Source: Peribacillus glennii (GTDB lineage Bacteria; Bacillota; Bacilli; Bacillales; DSM-1321). Taken from it: a stretch of 64,000 nt of DNA. A program made the translations under genes and the position numbers. Of this stretch, positions 1 to 8,651 are shown in pieces. Position 1 is the first letter of the stretch. Each line of letters begins with the position of its first letter. Location of the stretch: NCBI RefSeq assembly GCF_003429105.1, contig NZ_QVTD01000003.1:310001-374000 (forward strand). Direction: 5' to 3'. The notes under the pieces are model-generated. The model ran no database searches. It was given only the letters and a program-made list of their open reading frames with translations, and had not been told where the DNA came from.

Positions 1-578
1 GCTAAGCCGTTCACAGCACCCGTTAATAATGTAAAAGTCGTTATAACCAATACACCAGTATCAGAAAGAAAACGTTTCGTCAATTGACCTGCGAATCCGT
101 AACAAATGGATGCCAGAAGCATGGTTCCGATTCCAATAAACTCCGTGCCAAAAAGTTCACCCACCTGGAAATCCATCAAAACCAAAATTCCAAAAAAACC
201 GATTAGGATTCCCATCCATTGACGGGCAGTGAGCACAAATGAAAATATAATAAAGCCGATTAGGCCCGTCCAAATCGGAGTCGTTGCGTTGAGGATTGAC
301 GCTGTATTGCTGTTGATTGCCGTTTCACTTAAAGGAATAAGCGCCCAAGCCAAGCCGCAATTAAAAATCCCAACAATAATCAATGCCTTCCAAGGTAATT
401 TCCAATTTATTTCACTTCGCTTCCACCATAATACCGGAAGCAGCACCGCAACCCCGGCTAAACAGCGGAGAAACACAATTCCCCATACTCCCGCTACCGG
501 AAGCAGCCATTTCATGAACACAAAAGATAAACCCCATATCAGACTTAGGCCGATCAAGGCAGCATACAATCGAACCAT
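1..578 (-). CDS. EamA/DMT-family permease, C-terminus off the left edge
   Basis: An open frame starts at ATG 578, with a strong AAAGGAGGG ribosome site just upstream, and stays open to base 1. About 192 N-terminal residues are present and the C-terminal part lies outside the window. The translation begins MVRLYAALIGLSLIWG and continues as a string of hydrophobic helices. This is the pattern of the EamA branch of the drug/metabolite transporter superfamily, which has ten helices in two repeats. Such proteins export or import small metabolites across the cytoplasmic membrane; the substrate cannot be read from sequence. The gene is divergent from the amidase at 902, so the shared upstream DNA probably carries promoters for both. 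The family call is fairly safe. Confidence 0.75.
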   Translation of the reverse strand, partial: MVRLYAALIGLSLIWGLSFVFMKWLLPVAGVWGIVFLRCLAGVAVLLPVLWWKRSEINWKLPWKALIIVGIFNCGLAWALIPLSETAINSNTASILNATTPIWTGLIGFIIFSFVLTARQWMGILIGFFGILVLMDFQVGELFGTEFIGIGTMLLASICYGFAGQLTKRFLSDTGVLVITTFTLLTGAVNGL

Positions 579-901
579 GATTACCCTCCTTTCTACTATC
601 TTATTATGACAAACTTCACCAAGTATTTCATATGAAATCTAGCTTTTTCATTAATAAGAAAACTAATACCAACTTTAGAAATAATACTTGCGAATTTAGT
701 TCTCTCATCAAAAAACGGACTGAAGTATTATATATACATAATATTATTATGCAATACTTTGTCTCTACATAAAAATGCTCTTTCTTATAATTAAAGTGAA
801 GTCCCCTTTTATTTCAATCCAAATAATTGATTTTATTATCTCGATTCAGCTAATATTAAATCAAATATTCAGAATATAAAATAAATTATTGGGGTGATTG
901 T
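579..901. other. Divergent AT-rich intergenic region
   Basis: This 323-bp stretch separates the divergent EamA permease and nitrilase-family genes. I see no coding frame. It is very AT-rich. An inverted pair (AAGTATT near 724 and AATACTT near 755) flanks a run of TA-rich DNA and could be a regulator site. A plausible promoter for the right-hand gene is listed separately. Confidence 0.5.
827..856 (+). promoter_or_regulatory. Possible sigma-A promoter for the amidase at 902
   Basis: TTGATT at 827-832 and TAATAT at 851-856 are separated by 18 bp and lie about 45 bp before the TTG start. Both boxes are one or two bases off consensus. In DNA this AT-rich such matches arise by chance, so support is modest. 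Confidence 0.35.
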
Positions 902-1879
902 TTGTCAGCCAACAAATTTTCGAAAATAAAAGTTGCAGCTATCCAGCTCCAACCTGTTATTGGGGATGTAAATGCCAATCTGGCCGCATGTGAAAAATTA
1001 GCAAATGAAGCAGCTGGACGAGGTGCAAAATGGATCATCCTCCCGGAATTCTTTACGACAGGCATGGCTTTTGATGAACGGCTCATAAAAACAGCATTGC
1101 CAGAAGACGGGCCGGGATTGACTTTGTTGAAGAGTTTGTCTAAACGGCATAACGCAATTGTCGGCGGTTCGTTTCTATGCCGGGACGACGATGGACAAGT
1201 ACGCAACGCTTTCTTTCTTGCTTCCCCCCAGGGGATTCTGGGCCGCCATGATAAGGATTTGCCTACAATGTGGGAAAATTGTTACTACGTGGGCGGTAAA
1301 GATGATGGCACGATCAAAGTTTCCGATATGACTGTCGGTTCTGCATTGTGCTGGGAATTCATGAGGTCGCAGACCGCGCGTAGATTCCTGGGGAAGGTAG
1401 ATATGGTTGTTGGCGGCAGCTGCTGGTGGAGCGTTCCCGAATGGCTTCCCAAATCGGTGACAAGTAATTGGGAAACCGAAAACTCCCGGACAGCCCTTGA
1501 GTCCGTCAGTTCATTTGCCACTTTCGTAGGAACCCCGGTTGTCCATGCCTCCCACTGTGGAACCATCGAATGCGACATGCCTTGGATGCCATTAAAATAT
1601 CGCGGCTATTACGAGGCCGGTGCGATGATAGTAGATGCAGACGGAAACGTGTTATCCATCCGAAAACGTGAGGAGGGCCCGGGAATCGTCACTGCGGAAG
1701 TGGTTCCTGGGAGGATTGGCCCTAAGAATGAGATACCCAAACAATTTTGGCTCCATAAGCGTGGGCCGCTTCCCGCATTCGCCTGGATGTACCAACGCTG
1801 GCACGGTAAGCGGTGGTATGCAAAAAACATGGCCGGAAACCAACATACTTTACCGCCGAAACAGACTATTTCAGGATGA
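902..1879 (+). CDS. Nitrilase-superfamily carbon-nitrogen hydrolase
   Basis: A 325-residue nitrilase-fold protein. The catalytic triad is visible: Glu49 in ILPEF, Lys118 in GRHDKDL and Cys150 in GSALCWEF. Family members hydrolyse amides, carbamoyl compounds or nitriles in the cytoplasm. The Trp after the Cys and the unusual CWWSVPEW segment do not match beta-ureidopropionase or classical nitrilase, so the substrate is unknown. I take TTG 902 as start because GGGGTG lies 6-7 bases before it and no closer ATG has a site. It is the only catabolic gene in the first 36 kb on the plus strand, and it is followed by a hairpin terminator. It may add to the amide/carbamoyl hydrolysis capacity of the neighbouring pyrimidine genes, but that link is by position only. 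Confidence 0.8.
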   Translation: MSANKFSKIKVAAIQLQPVIGDVNANLAACEKLANEAAGRGAKWIILPEFFTTGMAFDERLIKTALPEDGPGLTLLKSLSKRHNAIVGGSFLCRDDDGQVRNAFFLASPQGILGRHDKDLPTMWENCYYVGGKDDGTIKVSDMTVGSALCWEFMRSQTARRFLGKVDMVVGGSCWWSVPEWLPKSVTSNWETENSRTALESVSSFATFVGTPVVHASHCGTIECDMPWMPLKYRGYYEAGAMIVDADGNVLSIRKREEGPGIVTAEVVPGRIGPKNEIPKQFWLHKRGPLPAFAWMYQRWHGKRWYAKNMAGNQHTLPPKQTISG

Positions 1880-1896
1880 ACGGATTGAAATAAAAT

Positions 1897-1940
1897 AGGG
1901 GATGTCCAGGTTCCGTATGGAGCCTAGATATCCCCTTTGA
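1897..1940 (+). terminator. Hairpin terminator after the amidase gene
   Basis: A 16-base arm (1897-1912) pairs with 1921-1936 across an 8-base loop. On the plus strand there are two G-U pairs and one mismatch. A short T-rich stretch follows. It sits between convergent genes ending at 1879 and 1968; the pairing is better on the plus strand, so I assign it there, though it may also act on the minus strand. Confidence 0.6.
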
Positions 1941-1967
1941 TTTGAAAACTTTTGTGACGTTTAAGAT

Positions 1968-3392
1968 CTATACACTTTGAGGTATTTTGTCTTGATAATT
2001 GATCGATTCATAGCATAACCCATAAGGTTCCCTTTTCTGGAACTTCCCATCACCTAAGGTCCCTATATATTTTGCGGACTTTACAATTTGTCTTCCTCTT
2101 AAAAACACATCCGATACAATGCCATCGATCTCAAAGCCTTCAAACATATCATAATCAAGACCCTGATGAGATGTTTCAACTGAAATGGTTTTTCTGCCCT
2201 TCGGATCAAATAAAACAAGATCCGCATCACTTCCGACAGCAATCGTCCCTTTCTTAGGGAATAGCCCATTTACTTTAGCGGGAGTTGTTGACAACAATTC
2301 AACCAATTTGTTTAATGATAGGCTGCCTGTTCTTACAGCGTATGTATAAAGCAAAGTAAACCTGTGCTCAATTCCGTTGCCTCCATTTGGGATTTTCGTG
2401 AAATCTCCTTTTCCAAGTTCTTTCTGGCCTTTGAAATTAAATGCGCAATGGTCGGAACCAATCGCTTGCAGTGTCCCGTCCTGTAACGCTTTCCATAAGG
2501 CCTCATGATGTTTTTGTTCCCTTAATGGAGGAGAGCAGACATATTTAGCGCCTTCAAAATCTGGTTTTTTTAATTCTTCGATCGTAAGGAATAAATAATG
2601 AGGGCAACTCTCCGCGTATATTGGCAACCCTTTTGCTTTAGCTTCCCTGATTTTTTGAGCTGGTTCTTCACCGCTAACATGGACAATAAATAATGGCGCT
2701 CCAACGATTTCGGCAATTGAGATGGCACGCGCTGTCGCTTCTGTTTCCACTTCAATCGGCCTGCTCACGGCATGATAATAAGGTTCAACCTGTCCCTTTT
2801 CCAAACATTTCTGCTGTAGAAGATCAATCACTGCCCCATTCTCGGCATGAACCATAACAAGGGCTCCTACTTTTTTTGAGGCTTCCAATGTTTGAAATAA
2901 CGTTTGGTCATCTACCATTAAATCGCTTTTGTATGCCATGAACACTTTAAGGGTTGGGATGCCCTCTTCTACGATGGCAGGGATTTCTTTAATGGTTTCG
3001 CTCCGTAAATCCGTTACTCCTATATGAAACCCATAGTCAATTGCCGATTGGCCCTCTGCCCTTTTTTGCCACCTATTTATTCCTTCCATAAGGGACTCGC
3101 CTTTTGATTGAAGGGCAAAGTCTACAACTGTTGTAGTTCCACCCAGGGCTGCAGCAACACTTTCAGTTTTCCATGGAGCAGTAACTGTTCCTCCAAATGG
3201 GCTTTCAATGTGAGTATGTTCGTCTATCATACCTGGAAAAACATATTTACCTTCCGCATCTACAACCTTCATATTACTGCCGACAGGTAAATCATTACCA
3301 ATCAACGATATTTGTTCATTTTCTATTAATATATCTGCCACATAAATATCTGAACTGGTAACAATCTTTCCGTTTTTAATTAATGTCTTCAT
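1968..3392 (-). CDS. hydA: Dihydropyrimidinase / D-hydantoinase (copy 1)
   Basis: A 474-residue cyclic amidohydrolase that opens dihydrouracil, dihydrothymine or 5-substituted hydantoins to N-carbamoyl amino acids. All expected binuclear-metal ligands are visible: His59 and His61 (DEHTHIE), the carboxylated Lys149 (LKVFMAYK), His182 (VHAENG), His238 (VHVSGEE) and Asp314 (GSDHCAF). The start has AAAGGAGGATTTTAACA in front of ATG. It is downstream of and co-directional with the NCS1 permease at 3497, so the pair probably imports and opens one substrate. A paralogue lies at 12366; this copy has GSDHC where the other has GSDQC, so they may prefer different rings. Family assignment is very safe; the choice between dihydropyrimidinase and hydantoinase is not. 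Confidence 0.9.
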   Translation of the reverse strand: MKTLIKNGKIVTSSDIYVADILIENEQISLIGNDLPVGSNMKVVDAEGKYVFPGMIDEHTHIESPFGGTVTAPWKTESVAAALGGTTTVVDFALQSKGESLMEGINRWQKRAEGQSAIDYGFHIGVTDLRSETIKEIPAIVEEGIPTLKVFMAYKSDLMVDDQTLFQTLEASKKVGALVMVHAENGAVIDLLQQKCLEKGQVEPYYHAVSRPIEVETEATARAISIAEIVGAPLFIVHVSGEEPAQKIREAKAKGLPIYAESCPHYLFLTIEELKKPDFEGAKYVCSPPLREQKHHEALWKALQDGTLQAIGSDHCAFNFKGQKELGKGDFTKIPNGGNGIEHRFTLLYTYAVRTGSLSLNKLVELLSTTPAKVNGLFPKKGTIAVGSDADLVLFDPKGRKTISVETSHQGLDYDMFEGFEIDGIVSDVFLRGRQIVKSAKYIGTLGDGKFQKREPYGLCYESINYQDKIPQSV

Positions 3393-3444
3393 TGTTAAAA
3401 TCCTCCTTTGGAGTGAGCCTTTGAACTAGTCCAAATTTCGTGAA

Positions 3445-3488
3445 TCCTCCTTTAAAAGGAGGAGTAGGAGACGCAAAACCTCCTACTC
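3445..3488 (-). repeat. Two adjacent inverted repeats between permease and hydA
   Basis: A perfect 8-bp inverted repeat with a 3-base loop (3445-3463) overlaps by two bases a perfect 9-bp inverted repeat with a 9-base loop (3462-3488). They begin about 9 bases after the permease stop. On the plus strand the second is followed by TTTTATTTTTAT. On the transcribed minus strand no U-run follows, so it is more likely an RNA-stabilising, processing or attenuation element setting the permease/hydA ratio than a simple terminator. Confidence 0.6.
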
Positions 3489-3496
3489 TTTTATTT

Positions 3497-4945
3497 TTAT
3501 TTGGCTTTTGTTGAGGCAACTTCTTGCTCGCTGCCTCCAGTAACAATTTCCCAATCGCGTCCAACCGTTGTGCCAAGATATTCATCTGAAAAGTTTGATT
3601 CAACTTCCTTCTGTGGGTGTTTTTTCAAGTACCAGGACTTCATTAGTACGTAGTAACAGACAAAGCCAAGCGGAAAACCGACGAAATACATATACTCGAT
3701 AAAATAAACAGCTAGGGTTCCTGAAATGGCCCAGGAAATCAAACCGGCCCAGTTAACTCCATGATCGTATTTAAATTGGCCCTCCGGTTCATATAATTCT
3801 TTGACATTCACCCGTCTTTTTCTAATGATGTAGTAATCACACATAATAATGCCTGCTACGCCTGATAGGATGGCGCCAAAATAACCGAGATAAAGAAATA
3901 GTTGATCCAAGATCGCCCATGGTTGAAACAGCGTTCCTACTACTCCGGCAAGAATAATACCACTGACATATGATAGGTTTATTCTCGAACCCGCATTTAC
4001 AAATGTTAATGTAGCAGGGATAAGGTTGGCTGCTGTATTTGTAGACCACTGCGCTAAGACAACCATAACTAGCAGAACTACCATGATCCATCCTGTGGCA
4101 GTTTCCTGAATTACTTCAATGGGGTTCCATAAACCCGTTGCGAGTAAACTCACAGCGCCTATTACACCCATAAATGTCTGGACCAACGGTAATGCGGTAA
4201 TATGAGGCAGATAATTGTTTTTGTTACGTTTAAACCAGTTTTTCTCATTTTTTGGCGCTTTAATATATCTTGTTATGTTAGGGATATCTATTGCGAGAGT
4301 AGCCCAAAATCCCATATTCGCTATCATGACCACAAGCCAGGTAGTTGTTTCTGCAGAACCTTGGTATGTTAATAGATCGATTCCTTTGTTTGATACCATT
4401 CCCTGCATTCTGGCATAAATCCAGATTGAAATGATAATGATCGAAGGCGCGGCTATGACAGCAAAACGGTCAATTGCCTTGATACCCATTGCAGTGTTAA
4501 TGATTTGGACAATGGCAAATGCAACATACCAAAAGAACCATGAATCAAAACCTGTTAAGCGATCAAAGATAAAATTAATAGCAGTCGCTCCCAGGTAGGT
4601 TTGAATCCCGAACCATATCGAAGCTACAATACCACGGCTTACAGCAGGTATGTGGACACCCGCTATCCCAAATGGGGCCCTCAAATAAGCCGCAAACGAT
4701 AAACCATGCTCAATACCGATATCGCCGCTTAAACTGCCTATAATTGCAATTATGAAATTTGCGATGAAAATAGCTGCTGCAACTTCCCAAAGAGCCATTG
4801 AATCAATACCGTTAGCACCGATTTGAAAGGTTGCGATAATTACCGCCATTCCTACCCAAATATTAAAGAACCCAAACCCGGATACAACCCTTTGACTCGA
4901 CACCGATGGAAGAATATCTTTTGATATCAATGTATTTCTTTTCAT
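3497..4945 (-). CDS. NCS1-family nucleobase/hydantoin/allantoin permease
   Basis: A 482-residue integral membrane protein with about 12 hydrophobic segments. It opens with the NCS1 (nucleobase:cation symporter-1) pattern: an N-terminal stretch ending in SGFGFFNIWVGMAV, then a conserved glycine-rich helix. NCS1 proteins import uracil, cytosine, allantoin or hydantoins with H+ or Na+ across the cytoplasmic membrane. A run of eight Gs lies about 6 bases before ATG 4945. Coupling to dihydropyrimidinase copy 1 directly downstream suggests a cyclic ureide such as uracil, dihydrouracil or a hydantoin as cargo; the sequence alone does not fix which. A hairpin pair follows the stop codon. Confidence 0.88.
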   Translation of the reverse strand: MKRNTLISKDILPSVSSQRVVSGFGFFNIWVGMAVIIATFQIGANGIDSMALWEVAAAIFIANFIIAIIGSLSGDIGIEHGLSFAAYLRAPFGIAGVHIPAVSRGIVASIWFGIQTYLGATAINFIFDRLTGFDSWFFWYVAFAIVQIINTAMGIKAIDRFAVIAAPSIIIISIWIYARMQGMVSNKGIDLLTYQGSAETTTWLVVMIANMGFWATLAIDIPNITRYIKAPKNEKNWFKRNKNNYLPHITALPLVQTFMGVIGAVSLLATGLWNPIEVIQETATGWIMVVLLVMVVLAQWSTNTAANLIPATLTFVNAGSRINLSYVSGIILAGVVGTLFQPWAILDQLFLYLGYFGAILSGVAGIIMCDYYIIRKRRVNVKELYEPEGQFKYDHGVNWAGLISWAISGTLAVYFIEYMYFVGFPLGFVCYYVLMKSWYLKKHPQKEVESNFSDEYLGTTVGRDWEIVTGGSEQEVASTKAK

Positions 4946-5202
4946 AAAAACCCCCCCCTTTACTTTTTATGTTAAATAAAATGTAAAAACAGAAAGCTAT
5001 TAAACAGTCAAACTACTCTACCCTCCTTTTTTAAATATATGTAAAGTCTTATAACATAATGATGCACAAACATTTCATACATTCTTAAATTTTATATTTT
5101 AATGAATATTTATCTAAATAGTCAGAGTATACGTAACTTTTTCTTACATTAAAATAATTAATATTATTCATTTCACTATCTTTACCTTCTTCCCTTTAAC
5201 GT

Positions 5203-6038
5203 TTAGTAATGTTCTTCTCGTCTCAATGCCAAACCAAATAGGCCTCTGTTTAGGTCCCTTAAATAAGGAATCGTTCTTCTTTTGTTTACAATTTTTCCTA
5301 TAATAATTTTAGAAATGATTACCTGATTTTCTTCTGTGGCCTCTACTATAACTTCTCCCTTTGGGTTTTGTGATCCGACTGTGTCCTCCAAACTCTGTTT
5401 CTCCTTAATCGATACCAGTGCGATTTACTGCAATAACAAAACATCCATTTTCCCAGGGACGGGCTCTAGTCGCAATATCCCATGCATATAATCGAGCTTT
5501 CCCGAAAGATGAAGGATAAACGATTATGTCGGCGCCTTTTAATGAAAGAGCTGTGGCTCCTTCAGGAAAACCGATTTCATAGCAAATTTGCACCCCTAAA
5601 TTTCCCCACTCCAATTCGGATACAGAAAAACTATCACCTTTTGTAAATAATAAATTTTCTTCGTCCCATAAATGGGTTTTTCGATAAGTTCCCACTATTC
5701 CTTCCGAATTCGTGGCAATGCAAGTATCAAAAACTAGGCCTTTGGTTTTATCCTTCTCCAAAATACAGTCAACCAGAGTGATATTGTTTATTTTGACAAT
5801 CGCACAATCCATTCGGTTGTTTCCCCTGGTATTGTTTCAGCAAGGCTTACATCTTGTTCTTCTACTCTATAACCAGTGTTGAATAATTCTGGCAAGACAA
5901 TTAATTTGCTCCTTTATTTACAGCTTCTACAACTAACTTATAGGCATGGTCCAAGTTAAACGGTTTGTTGCCGCATTTACAATTCATTTGGATTGCGGCA
6001 TCTGTAAGCCTTTTTGGTGTCGCCAATTTCCTTCCCAC
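5203..6038 (-). pseudogene. Broken nitrilase-family amidohydrolase
   Basis: Pieces of one nitrilase-fold protein are spread over the three minus-strand frames. The first piece (from about GTG 6038, containing AAIQMNCKCGNKPFN) stops after KGAN near 5914. The next frame carries the Glu motif LIVLPELFNTGY and stops near 5806. The third, from 5812, carries the Lys motif YRKTHL and the Cys motif GVQICYEIGFPE, then meets an in-frame TAA at 5405. A last frameshift near 5355 leads into the C-terminal segment ending RREEHY at 5203. Thus at least three frameshifts and one stop break it, while the catalytic Glu, Lys and Cys codons remain. This indicates recent decay. No intact product is expected. It was probably an N-carbamoyl or amide hydrolase serving the pyrimidine cluster. 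Confidence 0.82.
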
Positions 6039-6426
6039 CTTCTCGTATGTTATGACTATGAATATATGCAAGTTCCATGCCTTGGAAGAAAGAGTATAGA
6101 ATTCAGGAGATTCTTAATACTAATTTACTCAAAATTCCTACGTTTTATGAGTAATTAGATGCGAAAATGCATATCAGTTCTTTTTAGTCATCTTTTTTTA
6201 GGATTAAAGTGATAATTCCTTACTCCCAACGTGTGATTTAGAACTATTTTAATATTATGTTCCAATAAAAATTGCCCCTGCTCAAAAGTAAAACTTTCTT
6301 TAATTATTAGGATGTGATTTTTTTCTGCTGATCGTTGATTAGTTTACGTTTAAAGCTTTGGCATTTTTTACTGTGGATCCAAATCTCTTCCTAGCCAATT
6401 CAATCAATTGATTTTCCGTAACGTAA
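6039..6426. other. Gap between two pseudogenes
   Basis: No intact gene. On the minus strand about 6339-6440 reads as a short protein-like stretch (NQLIELARKRFGSTVKNAK) ending in a stop, which could be a remnant of another decayed gene; I cannot name it. The rest is AT-rich and featureless to me. Confidence 0.3.
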
Positions 6427-7126
6427 CACACTCTTTTAGAGGCGAACCCCATTTTGCAGCATCATTTATATATTGAATCTGTCATAGCATCAGTAGGTGC
6501 TAAAAATGGGATATTGCAATTGAAAAATAACCTTGAAATGGTTAAACAAGTAACTGTTGCAGATAAAATCGCATTAACCAATACCGACATTACCCCATCC
6601 GAGCAAAAGGAGGAGCTTATTTCTCGTCTGATGGCAATTAATCCTGCCATTGAAATAATCGAGGTTGTCCATGGAAATGCTGATGCATCCCAGGATAGGA
6701 AATCCCCAAAAAGTTGTTGCTCCTTCTCTTTTCATATCAAAGGATATCGAAAGGCATAAGAAACATTATTCTTCAAACATTCAGTTCATTTCGTTTACGT
6801 TTATTAAACCTCTTGATTGGAAGGCATTTGGATTATGGTTTAGTTCCTTGCTCCATGCAGATGGGGAAAAGATCATGCGTGTTAAAGGACTATTGGATGC
6901 AGGTGAAAAAGGGCCTATTGTGTTAAATGGTGTCCAGCATATCATCCATCCTCCTGATCACTTGATCGAATGGCCGGAATCTGAAAAACAGTCCCATCTG
7001 ATCTTTATTCTTAGAGATATTGTTCCAGAGTCGATTTTTCATTCACTAAAAACCTTTCAAAATTTCCTTGGCTCGGTTTTGAGTTACCGGAACTTAATAC
7101 AGCCCTGTAATTCGGCGATTTCTTGA
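6427..7126 (+). pseudogene. Truncated, frameshifted CobW/COG0523-type GTPase
   Basis: The left part (about 6427-6720, including TTG 6454) reads LLEANPILQHHLYIES and VTVADKIALTNTDIT, matching the middle of G3E-family GTPases after the Walker B region with an NKxD-like box (TNTD). The frame then shifts near 6720. The second frame gives the CobW C-terminal domain (PLDWKAFGLWFSSLL, KIMRVKGLLD, then VQHIIHPPDHLIEWPE) to 7126. The N-terminal P-loop part is absent and the expected TKTD/NKxD box reads TNTD. Intact homologues are metallochaperone or cofactor-insertion GTPases. Next to metal-dependent dihydropyrimidinases such a protein could once have served metal loading, but that is conjecture. It lies tail-to-tail with the aminotransferase at 7278. 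Confidence 0.75.
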
Positions 7127-7277
7127 GTCGGGATTTCGACTATGAGACCGCCTTTCCTATGTCTCAGATCCATTTTTTAGTAAACCCTTTTCTGGAATCT
7201 GTACCATTAACCCGATCACATGCTAGCAAGTAAAAAGATGAAGAAAATCCCCATCCCTTTACCATACAACGTTTGCC

Positions 7278-8618
7278 TTACAATTTAAAAAGGCACTCCT
7301 TCACCGTGCGTACAATGAAATCAAAGTCATTATCGGTTATGCTTAACGGCGGTGCAAGGGTAAGGATATTATTATATCCCGCAACCGTGTCGCCGTTTTT
7401 TCCAATAATCAGACCTTTTTCTTTGCAGAAACCAATCACCTTGTTTACCTTTTCGATTTCCAGAGGGCTTTTTGCCTGCTTATCTTTTACTAATTCAATT
7501 CCTGCAAGGAGCCCCTTTCCGCGTATATCTCCAACATTCGGATGGTTCTTTAATTCTTGCAGCTCAAACAGTAGCCTTTCTCCCAATATTCTAGAGCGCT
7601 CGATAAGATTCTCGCTTTCGTATATTTCCAGATTTTTCAAAGCGAGTGCACAAGCAGCCGGGTTTCCCCCGAAGGTATTAACGTGTCGGAAACGGTCGTA
7701 CGTATCCTCTCCTGCGTATGCTTCGTATATTTCCCTTTTTACTGCTGTAGCCGCTAACGGCAAGTACGCACTAGTAATTCCTTTTGCCATTGTAATGATA
7801 TCTGGTTTTACACCATAGTTCATAAATCCGAACGGTTTTCCGGTTCTGCCGAATCCGCAGATGACTTCATCACAAATAAGCAGGGCGCCATGGCTTTCAC
7901 AGATCTCCTTCACCCTGGCCATGTACCCTTCTGGTGGCATGATGATCCCGCCGCCTGTAATGATCGGTTCCATGATCACGCCTGCAATGGTATCACTGAT
8001 TTCCCATGTCATCACCCTGTCAATTTCTTCAGCGGAAGCCAATGTAGATGCATCATCCGGATTCCGGTAAGTATCTGGAGGTGCTACATGCAAAAAGCCT
8101 TGCCCAAGCGGTTCATATTTGAATTTCCTTTGCGCCTGCCCAGTCGCAGCCAGTGCCCCCATAGTATTTCCATGATAAGCACGGTATCTTGAAATGAATT
8201 TATAGCGATTATGCCCACCTGTTTGCTGATGATATTGGCGGGCGATTTTAAATGCTGCTTCATTTGCTTCAGAACCGCTGTTTGAAAAGAAAATGACATA
8301 TTCATCCCCGAGCCACTCATTTAATTTTTCTGCAAGTTTTATCGCCGGGACATGGCTCTGGGTCAGTGGAACATAAGCAAGTTGCTGCAGCTGCTTAAAT
8401 GCCGCTTCTGCAAGCTCCTGTCTTCCATATCCAACGTTTACGCACCATAAACCGGACATGCCATCAAGATACCTATTACCGTCGTTGTCAGTAATCCAGG
8501 CGCCATCACCCTTGGTAAATACAATATTAGCCTGGCCTGGCGCTGACCCTTTCATGGAGTGCCAGAGAAACTTTTCATCCGCTGCTTGCAATGAATGTGT
8601 CTTTTCAAGGTTTTGCAT
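7278..8618 (-). CDS. Class III omega-aminotransferase (beta-alanine/beta-aminoisobutyrate type)
   Basis: A 446-residue PLP-dependent class III aminotransferase. Visible hallmarks are the PLP-phosphate loop FSNSGSEANEAA (about 111-122), the PLP-ring Asp in LICDEVICGFGRTG (about Asp250) and the Schiff-base Lys279 in ITMAKGITSAY. These enzymes move an omega-amino group to pyruvate or 2-oxoglutarate. Downstream of dihydropyrimidine hydrolysis the natural substrates are beta-alanine (from uracil) and beta-aminoisobutyrate (from thymine), giving malonate or methylmalonate semialdehyde. That role is inferred from context. GGAG lies 8 bases before the ATG. The gene starts 33 bases after the stop of the dehydrogenase at 8652 and almost surely shares its transcript. 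Confidence 0.88.
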   Translation of the reverse strand: MQNLEKTHSLQAADEKFLWHSMKGSAPGQANIVFTKGDGAWITDNDGNRYLDGMSGLWCVNVGYGRQELAEAAFKQLQQLAYVPLTQSHVPAIKLAEKLNEWLGDEYVIFFSNSGSEANEAAFKIARQYHQQTGGHNRYKFISRYRAYHGNTMGALAATGQAQRKFKYEPLGQGFLHVAPPDTYRNPDDASTLASAEEIDRVMTWEISDTIAGVIMEPIITGGGIIMPPEGYMARVKEICESHGALLICDEVICGFGRTGKPFGFMNYGVKPDIITMAKGITSAYLPLAATAVKREIYEAYAGEDTYDRFRHVNTFGGNPAACALALKNLEIYESENLIERSRILGERLLFELQELKNHPNVGDIRGKGLLAGIELVKDKQAKSPLEIEKVNKVIGFCKEKGLIIGKNGDTVAGYNNILTLAPPLSITDNDFDFIVRTVKECLFKL

Positions 8619-8651
8619 GACATCAGCTCCATTTTCTCAGAATTGAAGGCA

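Noticed and set aside
229..609. Plus-strand 126-codon protein at the left edge
   Set aside because: It is antisense to the EamA permease, whose minus-strand frame has a strong ribosome site and helix-rich translation.
3489..3500. Rho-independent terminator on the plus strand after the 3462-3488 hairpin
   Set aside because: The geometry fits, but no plus-strand gene reads into it; it would be antisense, so I list the element only as an inverted repeat.
7273..7818. Plus-strand 181-codon protein
   Set aside because: Entirely antisense to the class III aminotransferase; no ribosome site.
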